A stretch of 64,000 nt of DNA from Bradyrhizobium sp. AUGA SZCCT0283 (GTDB taxonomy: Bacteria; Pseudomonadota; Alphaproteobacteria; Rhizobiales; Xanthobacteraceae): positions 248,001 to 312,000 of the forward strand of contig NZ_JAFCLU010000002.1 in assembly GCF_018130385.1 (NCBI RefSeq), in the 5' to 3' direction. Below the pieces are notes generated by a model. The model saw only the letters and a list, made by a program, of their open reading frames with translations, searched no databases and was not told where the DNA came from. A program made the position numbers and the translations under genes. Positions 49,744-59,040 of the stretch are shown here, in pieces (position 1 is the stretch's first letter; every line of letters starts with the position of its first letter).

Positions 49744-52010
49744 CAGCTTGCCGCCCTCTGTTCACCCAGTTCCTGGAAGAACTGATGCACGTCGGCAGCC
49801 TTCCTGTAAATCGGCGACAATGCTTCGGCTGCGAAATCGTCGACCTCAATCACCTTGGCAACCGCCTCATGTGCGGCCTGAAGCTTCTCGCCTTGGGCTT
49901 GCGTGATGACGCCCTTCTTGACTGCTTCCTTCCAGTCATGCAGGCGCGCCGCGCGCATCTGTTTGGAAATATCTTCTGCCGCCGTCACCAGAAGGAACGC
50001 CTTCTCCAGGCGGGCGATGCCGCCATCATCGTCGACCGCGGAAAGATCTGATGTCAACCGGTCGCGCGCCGCCGACGGCTCCAGCACGAGCTGCGCGCAG
50101 TGATGCACGACGCGGTCGGACGGACCGGTCACCCTTGCGCCGAACGGCTGGATCAGGAATTTCAGGATGACCGCCACGAACCGGTTCGGCAGGTTGGCGA
50201 GGATTTCGGCAAAGCGGTTCTCGATTGTGCGGAAGCCGCTCGCCATGCACCATTCGAGCGCGGCGAAATCGGCCCGCTGCCGTCCCTCATCCTGCCAGCG
50301 TTTTAGCGCCGCCGACAATAGATAGAGTTCGGAAAGAATGTCGCCGAACCGGGCGGAAAGCATTTCCTTGCGCTTGAGTGCACCGCCCAACGTCAGCAGC
50401 GCCATGTCGGCGCATAATGCAAACGCCGAAGAGTAACGCGAGAGCTGGCGATAGAACCGCGTCGCCTCTCCCGCATCGGGTGCCGGCGCGAACAGGCCGC
50501 CGCTCCAACTTCGTCCCCAGGCGCGGAACATGGTCTTAAAACTGTGGCCGACGTGATTCCAGAACGCCTTGTCAAAGGCATCGAGGCCCCTGGCACGGTC
50601 GGCTTCACCCAGTGCATTCATTTCGTCAAGCAGGAATGGATGAGCGCGGATCGCGCCTTGGCCAAAGACGATGAGATTGCGCGTCAGGATATTGGCGCCC
50701 TCGACGGTGATGCCGACCGGCACCGCGCGATAGAGGTTGCCCATGTAATTCTGCGGTCCGTCGATCACGGCCTTGCCACCGTGGATGTCCATGGCGTCGT
50801 CGATCACGGTCCGCATCCGCTCGGTGGCGTGCAGCTTCATGATGCCGGAAATCACGGCGGGATGATGCCCCTGATTGAGCGCGGCGCAGGTCAGCCGGCG
50901 CGCGGCGTCGAGCAGATAGGCCGTGCCGGCGATGCGGGCGAGCGGCTCCTCGATGCCTTCGAACTTGCCGATGGAAATGCCGAACTGCTCGCGGATGCGG
51001 GCGTAGGCGCCGGTGGTACGCGCCGCATAGGCGGCACCGGCGGCCGACAGCGACGGCAGCGAGATGCCGCGGCCGGCGGCCAGCGCCGTCATCAGCATCT
51101 TCCAGCCCTGCCCGAGCCGCTCCTGCCCGCCGATGACGTAGTCCATCGGAATGAAGACGTCGCGGCCCCAGTTCGGGCCGTTCTGGAACACCTGCATCGC
51201 CGGCAGATGCCTGCGGCCGATCTCGACGCCGGGCAGATGGGTCGGAATCAACGCGACGGTAATGCCGAGATTTTCCTGCTGGCCGACAAGATGATCGGGG
51301 TCATAGGCCTTGAAGGCGAGACCGAGCAGCGTCGCGACCGGGCCGAGCGTGATGTAGCGTTTGTGCCAGTTCAGCCTCAAGCCCAGCACTTCGCGGCCTT
51401 CGAAATTGCCCTTGCAGATGATGCCGGTGTCGACCATCGAGGCCGCGTCGGAGCCGGCTTCCGGGCTGGTCAGGCCGAAGCAGGGAATGTCGGTGCCCTC
51501 GGCGAGCCGCGGCAGCCACCTGTCCTGCTGCTCCTTGGTGCCGAAGCGCATCAGGAGTTCGCCGGGCCCGAGCGAGTTCGGTACCATCACGGTGACAGCC
51601 GCGGTCAGCGAGCGCGAGGAAAGTTTTCGCACCACTTCCGAATGCGCATAGGGCGAGAAGCCGAGCCCGCCAAATTCCTTGGGGATGATCATGCCGAAGA
51701 ATTTGTGGCGCTTGATGAAGGCCCACGCCTCCGGCGGCAGATCGCGCCACTCCCAATTGATCTTCCACTCGTCGAGCATGGCGCAGAGCTCGTCGACGGG
51801 GCCGTTGAGAAAGGCTTTTTCCTCTACAGTCAAAGTGGCCGGCGCGACAGCCAGCAATTTCGACCAGTCGGGATTGCCGGTGAAGAGATCGGCGTCCCAC
51901 CAGACATCGCCCGCTTCGAGCGCCTCGCGCTCGGTATCGGACATCGCGGGCATGGCGCCACGCGCGAAAGCGAAGATCGGCTTGCTGATGAAATCGCGGC
52001 GGAAGCTCAT
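49743..52010 (-). CDS. fadE: Acyl-CoA dehydrogenase FadE
   Basis: 755 aa, FadE class with the long C-terminal extension (DUF1974, ~480-755) absent from ordinary 380-aa enzymes. ATG preceded by AGGAGAGTTCGCC. Landmarks: FFGMIIPKEFGGLGFSPYAHSEV, CFGLTSPEAGSDAASM (FAD/substrate), GRDVFIPMDYVIGG, AAGRGISLP and DDAMDIHGGKAVIDGPQNYMG. It catalyses the first oxidation of beta-oxidation. First gene of the operon; no FadR or PsrA site identified upstream. Confidence 0.93.
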   Translation of the reverse strand: MSFRRDFISKPIFAFARGAMPAMSDTEREALEAGDVWWDADLFTGNPDWSKLLAVAPATLTVEEKAFLNGPVDELCAMLDEWKINWEWRDLPPEAWAFIKRHKFFGMIIPKEFGGLGFSPYAHSEVVRKLSSRSLTAAVTVMVPNSLGPGELLMRFGTKEQQDRWLPRLAEGTDIPCFGLTSPEAGSDAASMVDTGIICKGNFEGREVLGLRLNWHKRYITLGPVATLLGLAFKAYDPDHLVGQQENLGITVALIPTHLPGVEIGRRHLPAMQVFQNGPNWGRDVFIPMDYVIGGQERLGQGWKMLMTALAAGRGISLPSLSAAGAAYAARTTGAYARIREQFGISIGKFEGIEEPLARIAGTAYLLDAARRLTCAALNQGHHPAVISGIMKLHATERMRTVIDDAMDIHGGKAVIDGPQNYMGNLYRAVPVGITVEGANILTRNLIVFGQGAIRAHPFLLDEMNALGEADRARGLDAFDKAFWNHVGHSFKTMFRAWGRSWSGGLFAPAPDAGEATRFYRQLSRYSSAFALCADMALLTLGGALKRKEMLSARFGDILSELYLLSAALKRWQDEGRQRADFAALEWCMASGFRTIENRFAEILANLPNRFVAVILKFLIQPFGARVTGPSDRVVHHCAQLVLEPSAARDRLTSDLSAVDDDGGIARLEKAFLLVTAAEDISKQMRAARLHDWKEAVKKGVITQAQGEKLQAAHEAVAKVIEVDDFAAEALSPIYRKAADVHQFFQELGEQRAAS

Positions 52011-52263
52011 GGCGAACTCTCCTGGTCTGCGGCGCGACGTCGCGCCTCACCTGGGCCAAACGACGGCTTATTCTAGCTGAAACGCACGGGTTTCGGGGAT
52101 GGTTCGCACCGGGATTGAAGCGAAATTAATAAACCAGGAGAAAATGGCGGAGGCCCCGGACCGTTCCAAAACGCCTGCATTATCCGGCGTTTAGAAACTG
52201 GCGACGTTACCGGATGGTTGCCGTCTGGAGCGCCCGCCGGTTTCAACCGCGGACACACCGGCG

Positions 52264-52530
52264 TTACGAATCCCGCTTGTTGCGTCGCCGCTCATTGGGG
52301 ACGAACACGGCAAACACTTCCCTAACGCGAACGGCAGGCGTGACATCGCGGGTAAAGCGACGCTCCGCCGTCGTCCGGGTTTCCTCCACGCGAGGCGCGT
52401 AAAGCGCGCTGCCGTACAACGATCCGTCAAACCGCAAATTGCTCTCGTCGTCGGTGAGATAAGCGTTCGAAATAAACAATAATACGAGCAGCGTCGATCC
52501 TACGTAGGTAAAATATTTGAATACGGGCAT
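52264..52530 (-). CDS. Small envelope hypothetical protein
   Basis: 88 aa from ATG 52530. A hydrophobic helix (~5-22, YFTYVGSTLLVLLFISNAYL) opens a short, charged, Arg/Glu-rich remainder ending in a basic tail (NERRRNKRDS). Such single-span 80-110 aa proteins are common conserved hypotheticals in Bradyrhizobium. A possible EcfG-type promoter lies at 52679-52703, ~150 bases upstream. Ribosome-binding site unconvincing. The 253 bases between it and fadE show nothing else. Confidence 0.6.
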   Translation of the reverse strand: MPVFKYFTYVGSTLLVLLFISNAYLTDDESNLRFDGSLYGSALYAPRVEETRTTAERRFTRDVTPAVRVREVFAVFVPNERRRNKRDS

Positions 52531-52678
52531 TGATACACAAGCCTCTCCCTTTCTGGAAAAGGACGGTGCACCACGCGCCATAAAAGCCGGGTTTAGGGGC
52601 GCCCACCTTTTGCCCAAACGGTTGGCTGCCGGTTGCCACTTTGTGACGAATTTTAATGAACCGCCGCGGATTACGGTG

Positions 52679-52703
52679 AACGTCGGCGTCTGACGGAAAT
52701 TCC
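52679..52703 (-). promoter_or_regulatory. Possible EcfG-type promoter
   Basis: Minus strand GGAAT (52703-52699), a 16-base spacer, then CGTT (52682-52679): one base from the GGAAC-N16-CGTT consensus. The distance of ~150 bases to the ATG at 52530 is long, so the assignment is weak. Confidence 0.3.
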
Positions 52704-52750
52704 TTTCGAGTCCCGCCAAAGCTGACGAAGAACTCAGAATGAAAAATGGA

Positions 52751-53848
52751 CTAACGAGACAGCCTGTTAAGGAGCGCCACGAGTTCGCCCTGGCGATGCG
52801 TGCCGGTTCTGTTGAAAATTGCCTTGAGATGACTTCGGGCTGTTTCCGTGGTGACGCCCATTTCGGCCGCGGCAGTTTCCATAGAACTGCCTGTCGCGAG
52901 CTTTCCGGCGAGCTTGGCTTGCGCCGGCGTCAGCTCAAAGACTTTCCCGAACATATCCGGATTGACGGCTGCAGTGCCTTCGAGATCGTTGAGGACCAGC
53001 ACGGCGCGCGCTCCGAGAAACGGACTTCGCGCCGCCGGCGGAACGGGTAGCACCTTTAGCACCAGAGGTCGCTTGCCTTCCCGCCTCACGATCACCGGAT
53101 CGAGGCGACAGGCTTGCACGTCTGACGTCTCCTTAAGTCGATCGATGACTTCGGACAGTTCGGAATCGGCGCGGCTGTCATGAAGTACCAGCCGATTGTT
53201 TCGGACGAGGATTTCGCGACCGATATAAGCCTCCATCTGTCGGTTTACGCCAAGCGGTATTCCATGACGATCAATCGCCAATGCAGGTCGTTGCATGAGG
53301 TCAAGGGCGTTCGTCACGCTCAAGATGGCAGCCCGTCCAACCGCGGTAGAAAGCGTGGCCGCTTCGGTAAGCCTATGCGAAAGCTGCGACAGCGCCCTCA
53401 CCTCGTCGGGTTCGAACATTCCTTCCTTGGGGGTACGCTGAATCGATAGCCCCCACAGCGCCGGACCGGCCTTGAAGCCGATCGCCGCAAACCACTTCAA
53501 TCCATACCCGGCGAGATTCGCGTAAAGCGGATCGCGCAGCATCTCGGCTTCCGATCTGAACAGATCGGCATCCGTAACCACGTCAGCGCCGGCCTGAAGA
53601 AGCGGGACGCCGCGTGCGGCCCTGACGTCCGCCACATGGAGTTTGTGATGGAAGTAGTTGTCGAAAAACTCGGAGACGGCTTCGGTCCTTGGAATGTCCT
53701 CGGTTCGCACGTCGCTTTGAAGCATCGCTGCGCCCTTGGCGTCGGCAGCCTGGCATATGTCCTCCATCAGTTCGGTCCAGACCAATGGGTCCAGGACGGC
53801 ATCACCGAGGCGCTTGCCGGCGTTTTCGAGCTTTCGAACGTCAAACAA
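52751..53848 (-). CDS. LuxR-family regulator with PAS-like sensor
   Basis: 365 aa. I start at TTG 53848 (LFDVRKLENAGKRLGD), seven bases after GAGGGTGGG; the frame is open to an ATG at 53968. Central sensor region (~30-180), a PAS-like part (PALAIDRHGIPLGVNRQMEAYI), and a complete LuxR helix-turn-helix: FELTPAQAKLAGKLATGSSMETAAAEMGVTTETARSHLKAIFNRTGTHRQGELVALLNRL. The layout matches the regulator at 11637 and shows what that gene's tail should be. Neither has a LuxI synthase gene nearby. Ligand and targets unknown. Confidence 0.82.
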   Translation of the reverse strand: MFDVRKLENAGKRLGDAVLDPLVWTELMEDICQAADAKGAAMLQSDVRTEDIPRTEAVSEFFDNYFHHKLHVADVRAARGVPLLQAGADVVTDADLFRSEAEMLRDPLYANLAGYGLKWFAAIGFKAGPALWGLSIQRTPKEGMFEPDEVRALSQLSHRLTEAATLSTAVGRAAILSVTNALDLMQRPALAIDRHGIPLGVNRQMEAYIGREILVRNNRLVLHDSRADSELSEVIDRLKETSDVQACRLDPVIVRREGKRPLVLKVLPVPPAARSPFLGARAVLVLNDLEGTAAVNPDMFGKVFELTPAQAKLAGKLATGSSMETAAAEMGVTTETARSHLKAIFNRTGTHRQGELVALLNRLSR

Positions 53849-54278
53849 ATTCCCACCCTCACAAACTCTGTCGACCGGCCGAACCAGTCTGCTTGAGTTT
53901 AGCGAAGGAGCAAGCGCCGAGCCCCGTTTTGCGGCTGGAAAAGCGCGCGCCGAAAGAACGCGCAGCAAATTTTACGGTACTGAGACACCGCCACGCGCGC
54001 AGACTGGAGCTCCGCAGGAAATGAAGTACCTGGCCTCGTCAGGCGTCCCCGAGCCCTCGACCAGGGCCCTGATGATCCCCGGCTTCACCGGCCTTGGCTT
54101 CATGAGGCATCGGCGAAAGAGCAGCCGGCGCTCGAAGCGGTTTGACTGGGTCAGGCCCAGAATTGAGAAGCCGCAGGCCACGCAAGGCCCGCTGCGGACC
54201 AACCTCTCCGAATGATCGAGCGCCGGCGGGTTGCGCCGGCGCTCGATGGCTGTATCGAGATATGTGCAGAGCGAGGCG
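53849..54278. other. 430-base gap before the SMP-30 gene
   Basis: An open frame on the minus strand covers part of it (up to 115 aa, ending near 53972) with high GC at third positions, but it has no recognisable motif and no good start, so I do not call it. The right part is the hairpin at 54215. Confidence 0.5.
54215..54247. terminator. Strong hairpin after the SMP-30 gene
   Basis: Perfect 14-base stem ATCGAGCGCCGGCG / CGCCGGCGCTCGAT with a five-base loop, 32 bases downstream of the SMP-30 gene stop on the minus strand. It has no T run, so termination may be weak or it may stabilise the mRNA. Confidence 0.65.
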
Positions 54279-55517
54279 TCAGCCCGGTCCTGCACCTTGG
54301 GTGGCGGTGTACACGGCATAGAGCGACTGGCTCGCGGCCATGAACAGGCGGTTGCGCTTGGGACCGCCGAAGGTGACGTTGCCGCACACCTCGGGCAGCC
54401 GGATGCGGCCGAGCAGCTTGCCTTCCGGCGACCATACCGTCACGCCGCTGTACCCGACGGCGCGGCCGGCATTGCTCGAACACCAGACATTGCCGTTGAC
54501 GTCGCAGCGTACGCCGTCCGGTCCGCATTTCACGCCATCGACCATGAAATCGCTGAACCGCTTGTGGTTGGTGGGCTTGTTGTCGGTGCCGACATCGAAC
54601 ACGAACATGTCGCCCTTGCCGCCGGCGCCGGTATCGCCCGGTCCCTTGCCGGTCGAGGCGACGTAGAGCTTCTTGTAGTCGGGCGAGAAGCAGAGGCCGT
54701 TGGGATCCGGCACCTGATCCTCGGTCACCACGAGGTCGATGCGGCCGGAGGGATCGATGCGATAGCAATTGGTCGGCAATTCGCGCTTGCCCGGCACGAA
54801 GCCGGCCGGCTGTCCGATCCGTGGATTGAGCTTGCCGCCGGAATTGCTCGGACCGCCCGCAACGTCGGGCTCGCCCTCATAGAGCTGGCCGCCATAGGGC
54901 GGATCGGTGAACCAGTAGCTGCCGTCGGGATGGGCGACGACGTCGTTGGGTGAGTTGAGCTTCTTGCCGTTGTAGGAATCGGCCAGCACGGTCGCGGTGC
55001 CGTCATGCTCATAACGCACCACGCGGCGGGTGAGATGTTCGCAGGAGAGCTGGCGGCCCTGAAAGTCGAACGAGTTGCCGTTTGAGTTGTTCGACGGCGT
55101 GCGGAAGACGCTGACATGACCGTCATCCTCCGACCATCGCATCTGCCTGTTGTTGGGAATGTCGCTCCACAGCAGATAGCGTCCCTGCGCGCTCCAGGCC
55201 GGGCCTTCGGCCCACAACACACCGGTGTGGAGGCGCTTGATCGCCGTGTTGGGCTGGGCGAGGTCGTTGAAGGACGGGTCGACCGCGATAATGTCGGGGT
55301 CCCAGAAATAGGTGGTCGGGGCGCCGCGCGGACTGAAATCGCGCGGCGGGCTGGTGATCGTCGACGGCGGCGCCACGGGGCCGCTCTGGGCCAGCGCGCC
55401 GCTTGCTCCCGCTACGGTGGCGCCGGCGCAGGCGGCCAAGCCGTGGACAAGCGTTCGTCGCGATATCGTGGTTTCTGGATCGCGCTGTTGTGGATCGTGC
55501 CGCTCCTGGCATGTCAT
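54279..55517 (-). CDS. Exported SMP-30/gluconolactonase-family protein
   Basis: 412 aa; ATG preceded by GGGAGGATGCG. Tat signal (SRRTLVHGLAACAGATVAGASGALA, ~19-43). Six-bladed propeller of the SMP-30/gluconolactonase family with metal ligands in WAEGPAWS (Glu), LNSPNDVVAHPDGSYWFTDPPYGG (Asn, Asp) and DPNGLCFSPDYKKLYVA. It would hydrolyse sugar lactones in the periplasm; the substrate is unknown. Tat export fits a protein folded around a metal ion. Divergent from the serine hydrolase gene. Confidence 0.88.
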   Translation of the reverse strand: MTCQERHDPQQRDPETTISRRTLVHGLAACAGATVAGASGALAQSGPVAPPSTITSPPRDFSPRGAPTTYFWDPDIIAVDPSFNDLAQPNTAIKRLHTGVLWAEGPAWSAQGRYLLWSDIPNNRQMRWSEDDGHVSVFRTPSNNSNGNSFDFQGRQLSCEHLTRRVVRYEHDGTATVLADSYNGKKLNSPNDVVAHPDGSYWFTDPPYGGQLYEGEPDVAGGPSNSGGKLNPRIGQPAGFVPGKRELPTNCYRIDPSGRIDLVVTEDQVPDPNGLCFSPDYKKLYVASTGKGPGDTGAGGKGDMFVFDVGTDNKPTNHKRFSDFMVDGVKCGPDGVRCDVNGNVWCSSNAGRAVGYSGVTVWSPEGKLLGRIRLPEVCGNVTFGGPKRNRLFMAASQSLYAVYTATQGAGPG

Positions 55518-55789
55518 CGCATCCTCCCAATGTGTTCACCGGCCGTTGATCGGGCCTGGCAACCTGAGGTTAATCCGGACCGCGTCCGGTTGCGAGAGCT
55601 GCTTTCGATTCAGCTCCCGGTTCAGCTGGCAGTCGAAAATGGCATTACCTCGTCCAACGCATGTCTGAGGCTCCGCCATCGGTGCGCTTGGGGCAATTGC
55701 CCACGTGGCGACAGAGTGGGCGACATGTTAGTCACTCCCCGGCTCTCCGAGTTCTCCGCAATTCAATCTGTCCGCAGGACAAACCAGCA

Positions 55790-57100
55790 ATGAAGACGCG
55801 GACTCAACGGATATTGCATTGCACCGTGGTATCACGCGCCGGCCGACTTCTTGCGGCGGCCTTGTCATTGGCGATCTGGACCAACGCGACCGCGGCCAAC
55901 CAGGCGACCAACGTCCCCGCCCCCTTGCCGAACAAGCTCGAACGCATCACCGAATTTTTCAACAATGAGGTTGCGACCGGGAAGTTGCCCGGCGCCGTCG
56001 TGTTGATCCAGCAGCATGGCAAGCCGGTCTATCTGAAATGTTTTGGCGTTCAGGATGTCGAGACCAAGGTTGCGATGACATCAGACACGATCTTTGCGCT
56101 TCATTCGATGACGAAGCCGATCACCAGCGTCGCGGCGATGATGTTGATCGACGCAGGCAAGCTCTCGCTCGCCGATCCCGTATTCAAATTCATTCCCGGG
56201 TTTTCCGACGCGAAAGTAGGCGTCGGTTCAGGCACTCCTGACGGCCAGAACGTTCTAAAGCTTGTCCCGGCCGATCGGCCGGTGACCATTATGGACCTGC
56301 TGCGCCATACGTCAGGCATCACGTATGATTATATCGGCGGCAAGCTGATCATGAAGGCCTACTCGGAATCAGGCCTTTTCGATGGGCGTTACAACAACAA
56401 GGTGTTTGCCGATCGCATCGCCAGATTGCCTTTGGCGCGGCAACCCGGCACGCTTTGGCGTTACGGACATTCAACCGACGTCCTTGGGCGCATCATTGAG
56501 ATCGTCTCCGGACAGACGCTCTATCAATTCGAGAAGCAGCACATCTTCGATCCGCTCGGCATGACCAGCACGAAATTCGTGCTGGAAAGTGCCGACGAAC
56601 GCGCGCGGATGGCGGAGCCGCTGCCCAGCGATACCATCCTGAAACTCGCGGAGGCTCAACGTCGCGCTCATCCGGAATGGGAGTCCGGCGGCGGCGGATT
56701 GGTCTCGTCCCTGACCGACTATGCCCGTTTTGCCCAGATGGTCCTCAACGGCGGGCAACTCGATGGCAAACGGTACCTTAGCCCGGCCGCATTCAAGTCG
56801 ATGACGTCAGACCATATCGGGCCTGGATCCGGCGTTGCGCGGGATTATTACTACTTTCCCGGCGATGGCTTTGGCTACGGCTATGGCTTTGCGGTGCGCA
56901 CCGATCCCGGAAATGCCAGACCGCCGCCGCCAGGCTCGATCGGCGAACTCAAATGGGATAGCGGCAGCGGCACCTACTTCGGTGTCGATCCAAAGCTGGA
57001 CATGATTTACATCCTGCTTGAGCAGACCCAGAACGAACGTGGACGCATCACACCCGCGTTCAAGAAACTGGTCTACGACGCATTCGCCACGACCGATTGA
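55790..57100 (+). CDS. Exported serine hydrolase, beta-lactamase/EstB family
   Basis: 436 aa; I use ATG 55790 (MKTRTQRILHC), after which a signal peptide runs to ~36; GCAGGACAAACCAGCA precedes it. Class C beta-lactamase-like fold: nucleophile Ser in ALHSMTKPITSVAAMML (SxxK), Tyr in YGHSTDVLG (the YxN position reads YGHS, as in EstB esterases), and a C-terminal GTYFGVDP region in place of KTG. This pattern favours an esterase or peptidase over a true beta-lactamase. Secreted to the periplasm. Followed within 30 bases by a converging L,D-transpeptidase gene. Confidence 0.85.
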   Translation: MKTRTQRILHCTVVSRAGRLLAAALSLAIWTNATAANQATNVPAPLPNKLERITEFFNNEVATGKLPGAVVLIQQHGKPVYLKCFGVQDVETKVAMTSDTIFALHSMTKPITSVAAMMLIDAGKLSLADPVFKFIPGFSDAKVGVGSGTPDGQNVLKLVPADRPVTIMDLLRHTSGITYDYIGGKLIMKAYSESGLFDGRYNNKVFADRIARLPLARQPGTLWRYGHSTDVLGRIIEIVSGQTLYQFEKQHIFDPLGMTSTKFVLESADERARMAEPLPSDTILKLAEAQRRAHPEWESGGGGLVSSLTDYARFAQMVLNGGQLDGKRYLSPAAFKSMTSDHIGPGSGVARDYYYFPGDGFGYGYGFAVRTDPGNARPPPPGSIGELKWDSGSGTYFGVDPKLDMIYILLEQTQNERGRITPAFKKLVYDAFATTD

Positions 57101-57127
57101 TCTTGCAGCATTGCGCCTGGAAGGGAA

Positions 57128-58120
57128 TCACTTCCGGTTCGCCGCCGCGCGCTCGATGAATGACACTTCCGTGCCCTTCTTCAGAAGCTTTGCCAATTTG
57201 TCGACGTCCCAGTTGGTAAGACGGACGCAGCCGTGCGACTCCGCCTTGCTGACCTTCGACGGGTTGGAAGTCCCGTGAATGCCATATCCTTCGGCTGAGA
57301 GCCCGATCCAGTGGGAGCCTGCAGGGTTGTTGGGGCCGGGCTTGATCGTGAAGGCTTCCCTGGATTTGACGCCCTTGAACTTGTAGTCCGGATTGTAGCG
57401 GTAGTTCGGTCGCGCATCGATCGAAGTCACCTTGAGCACGCCGCTTGGGGTCGGTTTCTCGTCGCTTCCAACGCTTGCCGGGAAGAAGGCGATCAGTTCG
57501 CCGGCCTTCCCGAACGCCTTCACCGTCTGGGCGGTCTTGTCGACCTCGACACGCGCAACCGTCGGCCTGGTCTCTTTCATCAGGATGTTCGCTACCGAGA
57601 TCGTTTGACCGGCCTCAAATTTCCGGCCGGGATTGAGAGCTTCCAGGAGCGCTTCGCTCATGTGAAACTTTTCGGCGATGGCCTCGCGCGGGCTGGTGTA
57701 GTCCAGCGATTTCAGGCCCTTCATGTCTTCCATCTTGGCCGGCAACTTCGTCAGGAACGGCCCTTTGACGTCCTTCTCCGTGATCTTGTATTCGACGACA
57801 ATCGGATCCTGACCGGTGGCCAGCAAGGCGCCCCAGACTTCCGAAGTGAGGAGCTGCTTGGCCACGGCGAGGCCCTTGGATTCGACGAATGCCCTCAGGG
57901 CCTTTTCCGCGTTCTCGCCCAGCTTGCCGTCGATCTCACCGGGCGAGAAACTGGCGCGGTCGAGCAGCACCTGCGCCTTGACGATTGCGGGATTGATCCT
58001 GTCGTCGGCCGGTGGCTTGCCCTTGAATTCCGCATTGTTGACCGCCGCCGCATCGAGGCCTGCGAAGGCCGGAGGGGCGAGACAGGCGAGCACCATCATT
58101 CCGGCAAACAGGCGGATCAT
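57128..58120 (-). CDS. L,D-transpeptidase with N-terminal peptidoglycan-binding module
   Basis: 330 aa. ATG 58120 (MIRLFAGMMVLACLAPPAFAG, signal peptide) has GGAGATTGCCG before it; a TTG at 58126 is open too. N-terminal PG_binding_1-like helices (~38-90, VLLDRASFSPGEIDGKLGENAEKALRAFVESKG), a LysM-like middle (~130-175, MSEALLEALNPGRKFEAGQTI), then a YkuD domain with the active site HGTSNPSKVSKAESHGCVRLTNWD (Cys in SHGCVR). Cross-links peptidoglycan at meso-DAP. More elaborate than the enzyme at 9470. Confidence 0.92.
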   Translation of the reverse strand: MIRLFAGMMVLACLAPPAFAGLDAAAVNNAEFKGKPPADDRINPAIVKAQVLLDRASFSPGEIDGKLGENAEKALRAFVESKGLAVAKQLLTSEVWGALLATGQDPIVVEYKITEKDVKGPFLTKLPAKMEDMKGLKSLDYTSPREAIAEKFHMSEALLEALNPGRKFEAGQTISVANILMKETRPTVARVEVDKTAQTVKAFGKAGELIAFFPASVGSDEKPTPSGVLKVTSIDARPNYRYNPDYKFKGVKSREAFTIKPGPNNPAGSHWIGLSAEGYGIHGTSNPSKVSKAESHGCVRLTNWDVDKLAKLLKKGTEVSFIERAAANRK

Positions 58121-58294
58121 CGGCAATCTCCGAAATACGTTCTAATAAGGATTTGGGCGGATCGGAGTTCCGCGTTCGCAGCAGGCAGACGAAATTCCCG
58201 CCGGCGTAGTTGGACGTTTTCAAGCATCGGCCGGCCACGAACGCGAAGTTCGCGGCCGGCTGGCAGGGCTTCAAGGCGGACGAGGCAGCCGCCT

Positions 58295-58810
58295 TTACTT
58301 CGCGAGTCTGGCCTTGATCTCGGTCAAGCCGGCTTCGTAGACGCCAATCAGCGCCTCGCTGGCTGCCTTTTCCTTTCCTTCGTCCGGGGTATAGGAACCG
58401 CTCCATGTGATCGTCGAAGACCCATCACCTCTGGCCGTTACCTTGATCGTCGCCTTGTAGTTCGAGACCGGTAGCGGGCTCGAAACGAACGCATAGGAGT
58501 AACTGTGTTCATTATCGTTCCGCGCCGTTTGCGTTTCCACAAACGCGGCCTTGCCGTCCCTGGTCACGAGAACGCGGGTCGGTGGCGCCTTGCCGTCCTC
58601 GATGCATTCGCCTACCGGCGGCAACCAGTTCTTGATCGCGCAGAACGGTCCGATCACCGACCATACAGCCGCGGCGGATGCTTTCACGTCGGCGCTACGC
58701 GAAATCGTAGCCGCAAAAGCGGGTGCAATGCCGACGCTCAGAAGCACCGCTGCGCCAAGCACCGCAAGACACGTCAGCAGAACGGTCGGATCGCTCGAAA
58801 ATTTTCTCAT
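58295..58810 (-). CDS. Exported SRPBCC-family protein
   Basis: 171 aa. Signal peptide ~1-34 (LLTCLAVLGAAVLLSVGIAPAFAATI). The rest is a START/Bet v1-like (SRPBCC, polyketide cyclase 2) fold: ISRSADVKASAAAVWSVIGPFCAIKNWLPPVGECIEDG, ... NEHSYSYAFVSSPLPVSNYKATIKVTARGDGSSTITWSGSYTPD. SRPBCC proteins bind hydrophobic ligands in a deep cavity; export to the periplasm is less usual. Ligand unknown. Upstream and same strand as the L,D-transpeptidase gene but 174 bases away. Confidence 0.85.
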   Translation of the reverse strand: MRKFSSDPTVLLTCLAVLGAAVLLSVGIAPAFAATISRSADVKASAAAVWSVIGPFCAIKNWLPPVGECIEDGKAPPTRVLVTRDGKAAFVETQTARNDNEHSYSYAFVSSPLPVSNYKATIKVTARGDGSSTITWSGSYTPDEGKEKAASEALIGVYEAGLTEIKARLAK

Positions 58811-59040
58811 GGAAGGTCCTTATCATTGGGGGTTAAATCTGCGGCTCAACGCCTTTCGGCGCGAGCGGCGACGAGAGGAAGGGCCAGGTTCAGGCGAGCC
58901 CGAGCCCGCATTCCGGCGAGTTACCAAGCGGACTTGCGGGCGGCCAGTTCACGGAATGAATCTGTCCTGGTACAGAAACTGAACTGGAAACGGCGGGCTT
59001 TCCTTACTAGGCTTTGCGCATCAGCGAGAGGGAGAGAAGC

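Noticed and set aside
53972..54319. 115-codon minus-strand frame between the LuxR and SMP-30 genes
   Set aside because: High third-position GC, but no good start, no leader, no known motif, and its upper part overlaps the SMP-30 gene end. Left uncalled.
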